From Rehmannia glutinosa (taxonomy: Eukaryota > Streptophyta > Magnoliopsida > Lamiales > Orobanchaceae), in NCBI GenBank assembly GCA_016081115.2, contig CM071928.1, positions 53,637,950 to 53,701,949 on the forward strand: a stretch of 64,000 nt of DNA. The letters run 5' to 3'. A program made the translations under genes and the position numbers. The notes under the pieces were generated by a model. The model had not been told where the DNA came from. It was given only the letters and a program-made list of their open reading frames with translations, and did no database searches. Below are positions 1 to 10,688 of this stretch, piece by piece. Position 1 is the stretch's first letter. Each line of letters opens with the position of its first letter.

Positions 1-648
1 GCACAGAGTTTCTTGCGGGCTTCTTATTTATGTTTGATTGATTTCTGCATGTTTATTGTGAAATTTGATTTGTTCCCAGTCATGGGAATGCACAACGATT
101 CTTTTTTAATGATCGAATGTTCTTTCCTTTACATGTATATTTTACTATGACTATAACATAATGTGGTGAGAACCGATGATGATTTTTTTTAAGTTAGGGG
201 TTTAATGGATTACTATGTGTCATCTAATACACTAAAATGCATATTATTTTCTTTAATTCTTTCTTTTCAAATTCAGAGGTTTTTTTAGGCTACTGGTATT
301 ATTTCTATGTGAATTGGATGTGACAGGTGCATTAGATATCCTTTGCAACACCCTGTGACAAAACATGGATGACATGGAAATGGATGAAGAGGGTAATCCA
401 GCGATTCACTACCAATTTTTGAGTACAACAGGTTCTGGAAGATTAGCTGATACTTGGACTATGGTTTTCATGCATAAAATATAAGGTCTCGACATTGGCC
501 ACTTCCATGTAGCTATCTCTTTGTGACACGTGAATAATATACCACCATGTCTAATGGTAGACGCAGTAGGAAAGGCTGTGATTTATATGCGGTTCAATCA
601 ATATTTGACGTCATATATTAATGAGCTCCAACATGGCAATACATTGCC

Positions 649-1203
649 ATGTATGGATCTAGTGCGGATGGGATTGAGGTTTCCTACTCCTTTGTGCCAC
701 CAGTATACAGATCCACGAAGAACTTATCAGTGATGGATCTCAAATTAGAAAACCTAGTCACTAAAGAAGGAAGTGTGATGGTAATGGGAGTAGCCTATTG
801 TGAGGCTTCACAAGAGACTAAAATCGATGATTTCCAATTCCTTAGACGATTGCTTGAAGAACTATTCTCTAAATTTAGTGGTACAAAATGCCCAAAAATG
901 TTTGACAGTCTTTTCAACGAGATGTTTAAATACCCGAGGTATATTTTTTTCCCTTTTTCCTTTTTTGTTGATATCTTGTTTTTTAATTGAAGTTGATATA
1001 TTAGTTTTGCAGGGGTATTGATCGGTATCTGGCTAATCATATTTCAATACTGTCTCCAATTCAAAATCTCAACTTTATAAGAAATTTAGTGGGTATGCAA
1101 AGTATGGTAGGGGCTAATAGTAGGGTAGATGGTGGATTTGATTTGGCAAAGAAACGTTTGACCTTATCTCGAGACTGGATCAGTCGTCTTGATGCCAGCA
1201 CGT
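649..1203 (+). pseudogene. Two-exon fragment of an unrecognised gene, cut by an LTR
   Basis: An open frame runs from 649 to 938. It joins in phase across a 74-bp GT-AG intron (939-1012) to a second open exon at 1013 that stays open until the solo LTR starting at 1204. Exon 1 contains the stretch LLEELFSKFSGTKCPKMF. Exon 2 begins IDRYLANHISILSPIQNLN. The clean splice phase suggests a genuine gene rather than chance ORFs. The reading frame upstream (366-733) is open only in pieces. I do not recognise the family. The LTR insertion removes whatever followed, so this is probably a broken copy or part of an unrecognised transposon gene. Bases 1-365 hold nothing I can identify. Confidence 0.4.
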
Positions 1204-1856
1204 TGTCACGGACTTAATCTCTTAACAATGACCATGCGGCCTTAGCTCCTTCAATCGCCTCTTACAATTAGCTAAGTCGACCTCTCCCAAGTATTTGTTG
1301 TGAAGAAGTGTAAGAAGATGGCTAAGTAATAAGCACACAAGAAAGTTTGGAAAGGATCATTCTCTCAACTCAACTTGCTTTCAATTGCTTGATTGTTTAC
1401 AAACCTTCACCTATTTATATTACCCCATCCCCTTAATAGACGGTGGTGATGCATTTGATCCAATGGTTGGGAGAAGTTATCTAGAACTCTCCAAATAATT
1501 CCTACATATTCTATAGGTATTCTATAATTCTCTACTCTAGTCTACAACCTTCTACATAGTTCCATACTACTCTATAATATTCTAGACTATTCTAGAATGT
1601 TCTACATTATTCTACCACATTCTAGACTCTTCCACAATATTCTAGACTCTTCTAGAACCTTTCAGACTCTTCTAGAATATTCTAGACTCTTCTAGAATAT
1701 TCTAGACTCTTCTACAACATTCTAGACTCTTCTATACTATTCTAGATCGTTCTAGAATCATGCTAGGTGATTCTAGACGATGGACTATGTACAATGGTGA
1801 GCCTCTTTGTCCCGACAGATGGCGAAAAATAGGCCGTAAAGGCCATCGGCGTGACA
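1204..1856. mobile_element. Solo LTR with heat-shock-element-like tandem repeats
   Basis: The segment begins TGTCACGG and ends CGTGACA, the TG...CA inverted ends of an LTR, extended as TTGTCACG/CGTGACAA. No PBS, PPT or coding sequence adjoins it. From about 1480 to 1780 it consists of degenerate units of about 20 bp built on TTCTAGAA/TTCTAGAC. I see no convincing 5-bp target duplication, so the exact borders are uncertain. The left flank is the unknown gene fragment and the right flank is unrelated sequence. Confidence 0.55.
1470..1780. repeat. TTCTAGA-rich tandem array
   Basis: The array has about 20-bp spacing. Three copies match the full heat-shock element TTCnnGAAnnTTC, at 1590-1602, 1670-1682 and 1690-1702, and many half-matches surround them. 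It lies inside the solo LTR, where U3 promoter sequences would be expected. Confidence 0.75.
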
Positions 1857-1889
1857 ACATGCTTTGAACCCATCTTCAATTTCTACCAA

Positions 1890-3088
1890 CGACGAAGGTC
1901 AACCTATCGTGTTTCACAATCGGTCGCTATAGAGGGCGATCAATACCTGTTTTTTGCTTGAAAATTATTATTCATCTCTGTTTTGACAGCAACCGGTCCC
2001 TATGGTATAACCATTGGTCGCTATGCATAGAGACTGGTCGCCCTTGACATCAACCTGTGTCAAATCATGACCCAATGGTTTAAACTTTCAAAAATTTTAT
2101 ACATAGCGACCGGTCGCTATAAGCAATTTGACAGCAGATTATATCCGTTGAAGTAGCACTTATCAACAAAATTCACTATATATAACATTTCTTAACCATT
2201 TTTTAGATCTTTTAATCCTTCTTTTGCAGACAAAATTCAAATTGGAGGAGCCTATATTGGAAATCAAATCTTAAAGTTTCTCTGTAAATAGTTGGGGATT
2301 TTGAAGGATCAAATATAAAATATAATTCTACAACACAACAAGAAAATTCCAGCAAAACTCTCTCAAGCATTCATTTTAATACTCTCATTGTAATAGCCTA
2401 ACTCTTGGACTTTCACATCTTGCTTATTGGGTTTTTCTTACTTGATTACGCTTGTACTTTCAAAGTTATATAAATTCATTTGAGGTGTAAATTTGATTGA
2501 TCAAAAGTATCCAAAACAAGATTTATTTGTTAAGTGTTCTGTTGGTAAAAACATACTTGAATGATTAGACTAGGTGTTGAAGAGTTTGGTACTCTTCAAA
2601 GTTGTTGGTGCAAGAAGAGTTTGGTATTCTTCCAATTGAGTTGTAATTGTTTGGTATCGATTAATAAAATATTTCTCTTTTTAAAAACCCACTTGAGGGA
2701 TCAAGTGGTAGTGATATAGACTCTAGGTGAGTTGAACCACTATATATTATTGTGTTTATCCCTCTCTTACACTCTTGTGATTAAGCTTCATCTTCAAATA
2801 TTTGAAAAAGATGATACAAATTGGAAACATCTATTCAACCCCCTATATTTCCATGGACACTTGGACATAGAAGTGGTATCAAAGTTAAACTCTCGGCAAC
2901 TCGTTGAGAGTACACAAGTAAAAAGCTTAAAAATTCATGGCTATAAACGAGAGCTATCTTCCAACAAGTGCTTCATCCAATAAGCCGCCTCTTTTGAAAT
3001 CCAACAACTACGTTTTTGGAAAGATAGAATGGAGTGCTTCTTACAAGGCTGCAGATTTGATAGTTTGAACGCGGTTATTGAAGGAGTT
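1890..3088 (+). mobile_element. Ty1/copia LTR (left end unclear), PBS and start of gag
   Basis: A primer binding site like the initiator tRNA-Met type, TGGTATCAAAGTT, lies at 2874-2886. The DNA before it resembles a copia LTR: a GGTCGCTAT motif repeated from 1920 to 2120, then small hairpins with TTGGT loops at 2579-2597 and 2614-2632. Downstream, an ATG at 2937 starts a frame beginning MAINESYLPTSASSN and containing ECFLQGC, typical of the N-terminus of copia gag (DUF4219/UBN2 type). The frame is lost near 3066. At 3089 a hAT-like element interrupts it. The LTR start could not be placed; the LTR probably ends near 2867. Confidence 0.6.
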
Positions 3089-3168
3089 TAGGGATGGCAA
3101 TGGGTTGGAGTAAGACACGGGCCCAAACCAAACCCGCCTCATTTGGGGGGGGAAGGGGTATAGGACCA

Positions 3169-4069
3169 TCTTGGGATTATGGGGTCCCTACAATCACCCT
3201 TAAGATTCGTTGTACACATCTAGGGTGTGGCGGCCAACTTGCCGAGGATCCATATGAATTTTGTGAAGCTCTTCATATCCGCCCCACCGCTTAGTGTAGG
3301 GCTTTGTGCTACCATTGTGAACTATAGGAGGTGCCTTTGCGGTATCAACATTGGGTTGCAAAGTTAAAAGTAGAGCTTAAAGGATTAGATATGTGCTACC
3401 TATACCAACAAGGTGCATCTCATTTTCTCGGTGCTCATCGTAGAAAAACTATATTATGGGTGACCCCGAGAAAAACTTTTTAGGGAGTGCGTGAATAAGG
3501 ATGAAAGGCGCTAGAAAAGACTTGTATTGGTTTGTGGGGACAGAGTCAAATCCCGTAAGCGCTTTTGGTCCAACAAGCGGTATCATAGTGAGGTCACATG
3601 TTGAATCCACCCCAAGTGCGTTGGGGGATTTTTGGGATTATGGGATCCCAAACGATCACCTTTAGGATTCTTTGTACGCTTATTGCTACATCGGTGTGGC
3701 GCCAACTTGTGCAGGATCCAAATGAATTCTTGTGAAGCCTCTCATGTACGTCCATCGCTTAGTGTGGGGCTCTGTTTGCCATTGTTTATGGGGTGCCCGC
3801 AGAATCAACCTTATGTTGCACTGATTAAAACTAGAGCTTTAAAAGGTTTCATATGTACTTCCCATACCAACAAGTGCGTTTTCTTTTTGGTGCTCTTCAT
3901 ATAAAACTCTATAGTTAAGCGTGCTTGACTTAGGGTAATTACATGATGGGTGACCCTTTGGGAATTAATTTCGGGAAGTATTTGAGTAAGGACAAAACGC
4001 CTAGAAAAGACTCATGTTGGTTTGTAGGGACACCTTTGGTCAAATTTGGTAAGTGCTTTTGGTCTAACA
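3169..4069 (+). mobile_element. Cassandra-type TRIM retrotransposon
   Basis: Two direct LTR-like copies lie at 3169-3575 and 3630-4069, separated by only about 54 bp. That gap holds a decayed tRNA-Met PBS (cGGTATCATAG, 3578-3588) and a G-rich tract before the second LTR. The second LTR carries a block resembling the 3' half of plant 5S rRNA: GTTAAGCGTGCTTG near 3914, then GATGGGTGACC near 3942. LTRs with 5S-like pol III sequence define Cassandra. The flanks are GACCA (3164-3168) and AACCA (4070-4074), a 5-bp target duplication with one mismatch. No protein is encoded, as expected for a TRIM. Confidence 0.75.
3910..3966 (+). other. 5S rRNA-like segment in the Cassandra 3' LTR
   Basis: The stretch contains AGTTAAGCGTGCTTG, a spacer, and GATGGGTGACC, which correspond in order to internal-promoter and 3' parts of plant 5S rRNA. 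The other LTR keeps only the second part (TATGGGTGACC near 3456) and has lost the first. It is not a functional 5S gene, because flanking rRNA sequence is absent or diverged. Confidence 0.65.
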
Positions 4070-4465
4070 AACCAATAAATTGGTATGGGGCGGTAACGGG
4101 TATTATTTTTGGACCCGGGGTATGGGTCGGGTAACATGTGCTTGTGAGAATAAGACCCGGACCCCACCCATATAATTATTATTACTTTTTTATTGGTTTA
4201 TATAAAAAATATATATTGTTGTTTAATTACTCTTGATTTATATATGTTGTTGGTGTTTATTTCATAATTCATATAATATCTACAAAATGATATAAGTATC
4301 ACATTTGATATAAGTTTTGAGTGCACTATTTTGACTAGAAATAATACAAATTTGGCCAAATATATGAAGTTGGCAGGTCTAATGAGTCTAACGGATCTTA
4401 CCCGCTTGACACGGGTATAGTTCGGGAACAGGTATGAGTATAAGATGAGATGGGTTAGGGTGGGT

Positions 4466-4800
4466 GATCATGAAAATATTTTCACTATACCGCAAGTATA
4501 CGGTGTAGCTTATAAACAATGGTGAGCAAGGTCGTAGTCCTCAGGGATTGATGCAAAGCACATAAATTATAATAAATCTTGTACTCCAATTTTATTGAAA
4601 CTATCGAAACCTCAAGTAATGTATAAATTAATCCTAAAATTATTAACTAAAATTTCTAAGTATAATTACTCACCAAACTTCACAAGAAATCAAGCAATTA
4701 CGAAAAGCAATTCAAGGACTATGATCTTAACATGCTTCATCAATATTAATTCCAATTAATCTTTCATCAAAACCAAATTTCGTGTATCCATAGTTTCAAT
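4466..4800. repeat. Repeat fragment starting with a CCGCAAGTATACGGTGT block
   Basis: The block ACCGCAAGTATACGGTGTAG followed by GCAAGGTCGTA recurs at 35999-36050 as ACCGCAAGTGTACGGTGTAG with GCAAGGTCGTATCC. I read both as remnants of one dispersed retrotransposon-derived repeat, possibly LTR. There are no coding features. Bases 4800-5090 hold pyrimidine-rich, AT-rich sequence without a recognisable feature. Confidence 0.4.
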
Positions 4801-5089
4801 TCCGAGAAAATTGTGGGAAATACCCACATTGGATAGGTCAAACTCTTTTTTGACCTAAAAGATAAAAAAAACTATCTTTTCTACCCACTTTTGGTGGTCT
4901 TTTACCCAAATGCCCTTAATTCCTCAAAAAGTAGGTGAGTTCCTTTTTTTCAGATCTAAAGCTCCTTCTCTTTCTTCATTCTCCCACTTTTTTTTTTTAT
5001 TTCCTCTTTCTTCTTTCTATCTTCTCCGCTTCTCGTCGTCGTCTCATAAATTCCGGGGAAGTGAACAACATTTGGAGGTAATGTATCTT

Positions 5090-5640
5090 ATTTGTCAAAT
5101 TATTCTAGACAATATAACATGCAAATTTCGCACATTAGTTCACGTTATATATGAAAATTTATTGAAAATAGAAATGTTGTATAGTTAACACGTTATATAT
5201 ATAATTGTATAATGTATATGCAAATAACGTGTTATATTATACACGTTATATATTATATAACAAGTATAATATAACATGTTATACATTATATAATGTGTAT
5301 TATATAACACATTATATAATATTATAACGTGATACAATATATCATGTCTTATTACAAGATATATAATATTATGACGTGATATTATATATATCACGTCATA
5401 ATATTATATACCGTGTATCATATAACACGTTATATGAGATAACGATATATAACATGATATTATATATACACATTATCTCATATAATGTGGTGTATGATAT
5501 CACATTATGTTATAGTAACATGACAAAATAACATAATGTGATATTATATATACAAGTTACTATAACATGATACTGTATTATCAACAAAATATAACGTGAA
5601 AAAATAACTTACCGTGACAAAATAAATAATTATAACGTGG
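5090..5640. repeat. AT-rich palindromic repeats with CACGTTATAT motif
   Basis: The region is dominated by short inverted and direct copies of AACGTG/CACGTT joined to TATATTATA (for example CACGTTATAT and TAACGTG). It sits immediately upstream of the MuDR-type transposase remnant. Related units (ATATAATGTGTTATAATG, ATATAACGTGAAAT) reappear just after that gene near 8738-8780. This suggests they were the terminal regions of the same element. Confidence 0.6.
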
Positions 5641-5641
5641 A

Positions 5642-8600
5642 TTGTGGTTTTGTTATCGAAAATTTATTTATATTTTTACTGAGATGAATTCGGATATATT
5701 GTTTATTGATTTGGGGGACATTGGGATGGTTTGGATTATAAAAATGGTGAAGAAGAGGTTATATGTGTTGAACCGGATAAAATTCATTATGATGATTTAT
5801 TGGACGAGGTCTATGGAGTTGTTGAAGCTGATAGGACCATATACGACCGTGTAATGTACTTTTTTGTGGATATTCCCAGGAATAAGATTGGAAAGTTAAA
5901 GCTGAAAAATGATCGTGACATAGATCATCCTTTTGCAAACACCGATTTACCCATTATTTTCGTTACCATAAAAAAAAAAAATACTGAGACAACCTCACAT
6001 GATGTGGTGGGTAGTCAGTCTGGGGGTAATCAAGTTGCGAATGAGCAAGGTGTGGGGGGAGGTTTTATGCAGCTAATGGCTTCACAAAATATACTTTGTA
6101 GTCAAATGTTCCCGGCTGGACCTTCCAACAATATACAATAATCAATCCCTGTCATGCAGGATCAACTTGGATTCCAACCTTATTGTGTCCATTCTACGCG
6201 TACACCAAATGTTGACCAACTCAGCCCAAGATCACATACATTTGCCAAACAACACAGAGAAATATGTCCATAAACAAATATTGATCAACCTGGAGAGGGC
6301 GTAGTCCCAAACGGTATAGAGGATTGTTATCCTGATTTCGGTTGTGATTGGGGTGAAGATAGATCAAGATTTATAGAAACAGATCAGGAGGGCAATAATA
6401 ATGTTACTACTGATGATGAAGGTAATAATCATCTTGCAAATGATAATGTCGCCACTGATGGCGATGGTGGTGATGATAATGAGAGTAATAATCACATTGA
6501 AGATGACCACCAACGTGCTGATTTCGAAGAATTTTGTGAGTGGAGACGTAGACGAAGAGAAATATTTGCAGAGAATCAAAACCAGATTCCAATTAAAGAA
6601 AGAATTGTTCAAAACAACACCATATCAATAGAGAATCAAAGTCAAATTCCAAATATCCACACAAATGTCCGAAGTAAGGATACTGAATGGGATTACAATA
6701 GGGAGACGACAACAACTCATGCAACACGAGGTTGGGTAATTCTAGTTTCATCATCACACGTGTCACCCCAACGTGATAAACCTGACAGATTAGAAGCTGA
6801 CAGATTAGAAGCATCAGGTGGTACACTGCGGCAAGGTGAAACATACATAGCAAAGCTGATTTGGAGATGGCAGTTGGCATGTATCACCGTGAAAATCAAG
6901 TTGAATACCGAGTTGAATGCTTAGATAGGTCTCGTTATAATGTGATTTGCAGAAATGAACGTTGTCCTTTTAGAATGCGTGGATATGGTAAAAATGATAT
7001 GTGGAGAGTAGGAAAATTTGACAAGCATATGGGATGTGGGGTGAATGTGAACGAAAATGCATCTAGACAGGTGCATTCTAAAGTAATCGGTCGCTATCTC
7101 TAGATTGCTAGTGGATCATTCTAGTCTCGTTCCAAGAGATATGATGGCAGAGCTGGAATCTCGACATGGACTAAAAGTGAGTTATAATGTTGCATTAAGT
7201 GCAAAGCATCATGCTTTTGACATGATATTTGGAGATAACAACAAATCATTCAGCATGCTTCCATCTTACATACACATGTTGACTTTGACGAATCCTGGAT
7301 CGGTAGCATGGTGGAAGGTAAATCATGCTAATATATTTCAGTATGTGTTTTCTGCTTTGCACACATCGATTACTGGATTCCTGAATCATGGTAGGCATGT
7401 TTTTATTATTGATGGAACACATCTTAAAGGCAAGTATCGAGGAATATTGTTCATTGCTGTAACAAAAGATGGTAATGAACAAATATTCCCCCTTGCAGTT
7501 GGAATTGGTGGCGTTGAGAATGACGAGTCCTGAACATGGTTTTTGAGATAGTTGCGAGAAGCTTATGCTTGCCCCCATGATCTTTTGATTGTTTCTCATC
7601 AACATAAGAGTACCAGTAATGCAATAAAAGTAGTGTATCCAAAGCAGTGCATGGTCTTTGCACTTATCATTTGCAAAACAAATTGGCTCAAGATCACCAA
7701 TTCAACATATAATAGCAATGTTTAGAAATGCAACATATTCTTACCGCCAGGAAGACTATGAAAAATATCTTGCAAACATCAAAGTTGCTAGTGAGAATGG
7801 TGCATTTAACAAATTAGAATGTGCAGAGGAGGAAAGCTGGTCTCGATGTAAGTGTAGTGTCCGGCGATATGGGTTCATGACATCCAATTCGGCTGAGAGC
7901 TTTAATAGTCAATTATTATGGGCCAGAAAGTTGTCGGTTGTTTAGTGCTTGAGTGCGCACATACTATTGTGGAAAAATAGTTTTTTGAGCGATGTACTGC
8001 TGCTAATGAAAGAGATGAAGAGTTAAAACACAAGAAGCAACCAAAAGATTAGATAAGGTAGTCGAAGCAAGTTGTAGGATGGATGTCCAATGTTTCAGCA
8101 GTGTGAAGTATAAGGTGAAAGATGGAACGAAGAATGATTTGGTCAATTTGTCTCTGAGAACATGCAGTTGTCGAGAGTTTGAATATGAGTTGATGCTTTG
8201 CTCTCATGCATCTGCAGCAATTAGGAAGGTGAACCTCAATATTTATTCATTTGTTGCACATTATTATAAAACTGAAAACCTTAAACAAATGTGGGCGGTG
8301 AAGTGTTACCAGTTCCCGACCCGGGTGAGTGGGTTCTACCTGAAGATGTGAGAGAATTAGATTGCAATCCCCAGAATGATCCTAGACAAGCCGGATGACC
8401 AAGACAAAATATAGTACAATCCGTTGTTGAGTCATCCAACAACCGTTCACATAAGAGTCAAGTATGCTCAAGATGTGGGGTTGTTGGCCACAATTCCGTC
8501 AAATGCATTATGTCGATTCCGCTCGAAGATGGTAGAGCCTCAGTAACACAATCGAGTACTTTCGGAAGGTGCGTAGTAAAAGAAATGTGGAATATGTTGG

Positions 8601-8653
8601 GCTCACGATCATACTCGTAGAAAATATCCCGACGCCTTGGATGATGAAAATTA
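5642..8653 (+). pseudogene. Decayed MuDR/MULE transposase gene
   Basis: Pieces of one plant MULE transposase appear in order but in broken frames. A N-terminal acidic segment lies at 5731-6141. A MuDR-type DNA-binding region with CLDRSRYNVICRN and CPFRMRGYG lies at 6861-7103. The transposase core with FIIDGTHLKGKYRG lies at 7105-7533, and its DGTHLKGKYRG carries the first catalytic Asp. A segment with MTSNSAESFNSQ lies at 7658-7945. A SWIM zinc finger (CSCREFEYELMLCSHA) lies at 8079-8351, and a CX2CX4HX4C zinc knuckle (CSRCGVVGHNSVKC) at 8465-8506. In-frame stops at 7531 and near 7550 fall where Trp and Gln codons are expected, consistent with C-to-T type decay. It cannot make a full protein. 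Confidence 0.85.
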
Positions 8654-8849
8654 GAAGAAATGTTAGTTGTATGTCTTATTAGAACATGTTGTAATTTGTC
8701 ACATTATGTTCTTTCGTAAACACTATTTTTGTTGTATGTTAATATATAATGTGTTATAATGTTAATATATAACGTGAAATTAATGGAAGATGCAATTGAT
8801 TTTGACGAAATTTCTTGCCACGCATAAATATTTGTCATAATTTGTTCAT

Positions 8850-9870
8850 TAACAGTGGCGAATTTTACTTTTGTCTTTAACAAAGACACTATTTGATTTT
8901 GTCACTATTTATCTTAAATATCATCATTAATTGGCCTATTTCATGAAAATTAAATGAAATTCACAGATTATTTTTAAGACGGTAGAATCTCACACCAAAA
9001 CTTTGGAGATCAATATTTCAATGACAAATAATTAATAATTGGTGATGATATTTGGTGTCACAAAATGTTTACTTTGGTGACAATACCATTTTGTCATTAA
9101 TTACTCCAAGAAAATAGTGACAATATTTTTCATCAACAAAGTACATTTAGTGATAGTGTATGTTTTAAAGACAACTCATGACACTGCGTTTTGTCACAAA
9201 TATTAATTTTATATGACGAGATAATATTTTATCATTAATTAGTTAAATTGATAAGTGACACAATTGCTTCATCATAACTATTTATATTCACTGACAATGC
9301 AAACAAATTCGCAAATAAGAAAGAAAAATGGAAGATGTAAATATATAATTTATGACAATTTTATTGTCATGCATGGTAATTCTATATGAAGAGATAATAA
9401 TTTATTAAAAAACTTATTTGATTATTGACAAAACTATTCGTTGTGAATATATTAACATCGAATATCGAAATCATCAAGAAATATTTGGACGCAAAATTTA
9501 ATGTTTAAGATGTAAGAGGCAAATTTTGTAAGGTAAAAAAATAATAATTTAACACAATACGCTTAATTTCACAAATATCAGCTTTATATTACAGGATAAT
9601 ATTTTTATCAAAAATTGGTTGGTCAAATAAGAGGCGATATTGTTTTGTCACAAAATTTTTATTATGTGATGATTAATATATTTTTGGTATTCTAAAAATT
9701 TGAGAGGTCTGGCTATAATAATGTGTCATGTCACCCAAGAGAATTTCAATTTTACTTGATAATATTATTTCAAACAAAATAAAAAATACAAGCAATTAAA
9801 AAAATCATAATATGATTTTTAACTCCAAATTAATACTACATATCAACTACTTCCCTCATGAGAGTGTAAT
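8850..9870. repeat. CACTA-like subterminal repeat region, non-coding
   Basis: Short motifs of the type GTGACAAAAT, TTTGTCAT and TGACGA are scattered in both orientations across about 900 bp. Near 9104 the string ACTCCAAGAAAATAGTGACA resembles the CACTACAAGAAAA terminus of CACTA transposons. The same motif style occurs at 39540-40334, where a clear CACTA terminus is present. No ORF of note is found. I infer one or two non-autonomous CACTA remnants. Bases 9870-10240 hold AT-rich DNA with no recognisable feature. Confidence 0.4.
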
Positions 9871-10239
9871 TTATAAAATACAAATAAATAATAAGAGTGA
9901 TTAAAGATAACTGGGCTTTTTTTTTTTTATAGTTATTTAGGGAGTTTTTTTAATTATCCCTAAATTTTATAAAGTGCCAAATGAAGTTCACTTGCTTTAA
10001 AATGATATCTCCTTCAAAAAAATGATATCTATATTTGCTCTAGCAGAGGTTATGCTATCGAGTTTATAAGGGTGCATGTATTGATATAGTTTCTAAAGTA
10101 CTTGGGTTTAGGCCTATAGTATTGAGTTATAAAGTTCTGATGGTAACATTTGAAAATAGAACCAACTTATTAATCTTCCTACTTGCCCAATATTTCATCA
10201 GATTTTAGAATGATTAGGACCAACTTTTTTGGATGAACA

Positions 10240-10688
10240 AACTAAAATAGTCCAATTCGAAGAGAGAAGATTGTGGTAATCTTCTTGTTGAGGTGTTGAA
10301 GAATTTGGTATTCTTCAAGGTTGAAGATTGTGGTAATCTTCACAAGGTGCCGTTGGAGATTGTGGTAATCTTCAAGAGAGATTGTGGTAATCTCAAAGGT
10401 GGTGTTGAAGAAGAGTGTGGTACTCTTCAAGGTGTTGTTGTAAGTTGGTGTTGTATTAATTTTGGTAATTAATAAAATCTTTTTTTCTTTTTGAAATCCA
10501 TCTCGGATATACTGGGGTGGTAGAGGATTAGGCCCTAGGTGGGTTGAACCTCTATAAATCGATGCGTGTTGTTTACTTCTCGCACATTTATTATTGTCTT
10601 GGATTGTTTTGTTAAAAAAAGAGGGCGAAATCGAAAAGATGGAGATAATCTATTCACCCCCCTCTAGATTATCGTAGCCGCTTGGACT
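10240..10688 (+). mobile_element. Ty1/copia LTR 3' part with hairpin array
   Basis: Its organisation matches the end of the LTR at 2579-2867: GAAGA...TCTTC hairpins, a TAATTAATAAAAT stretch, CCCTAGGTGGGTTGAACC, and a terminal CTATTCACCCCCCTC segment. It ends near 10688 where minus-strand copia pol coding begins, so it appears inserted into that element. The left LTR border and target duplication are not resolved. Confidence 0.6.
10266..10473 (+). repeat. Array of seven small hairpins with conserved KTGGT loop
   Basis: The hairpins are at 10266-10284, 10298-10316, 10323-10341, 10355-10373, 10378-10394, 10410-10428 and 10455-10473. Each has a 6-7 bp stem and a 5-nt loop GTGGT or TTGGT. The stems differ in sequence but stay complementary, for example GAAGATT/AATCTTC, GAAGAAT/ATTCTTC, GAAGAGT/ACTCTTC and ATTAATT/AATTAAT. 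Confidence 0.85.

Larger units (their letters stand above)
3089..4465. mobile_element. hAT-like GC-rich element split by a Cassandra insertion
   Basis: The left end starts TAGGGATGGCAATGGG and runs into G/C-rich sequence (accCGCCTC, ttGGGGGGG). This matches the terminus of the well-bounded hAT element at 39045-39523. After the nested insertion the same type of sequence resumes (acgGGTATT, GGACCCGGGG, and later GACACGGGTATAG). A matching right terminus is not present. Similarity stops near 4465, where a different repeat begins, so this copy is probably truncated. Confidence 0.45.

Noticed and set aside
3910..3966. A true 5S rRNA gene
   Set aside because: The similarity covers only part of 5S, is diverged, and sits within paired LTRs with a PBS, as in Cassandra.
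5185..5394. Minus-strand ORF of Ile/Tyr/His repeats
   Set aside because: It is a translation of AT-rich palindromic repeats.
10242..10688. Regularly spaced GAAGAT...ATCTTC repeats as a possible CRISPR-like array
   Set aside because: This is plant LTR sequence. The units differ in stem sequence, spacing is irregular and there are no spacers or cas genes.
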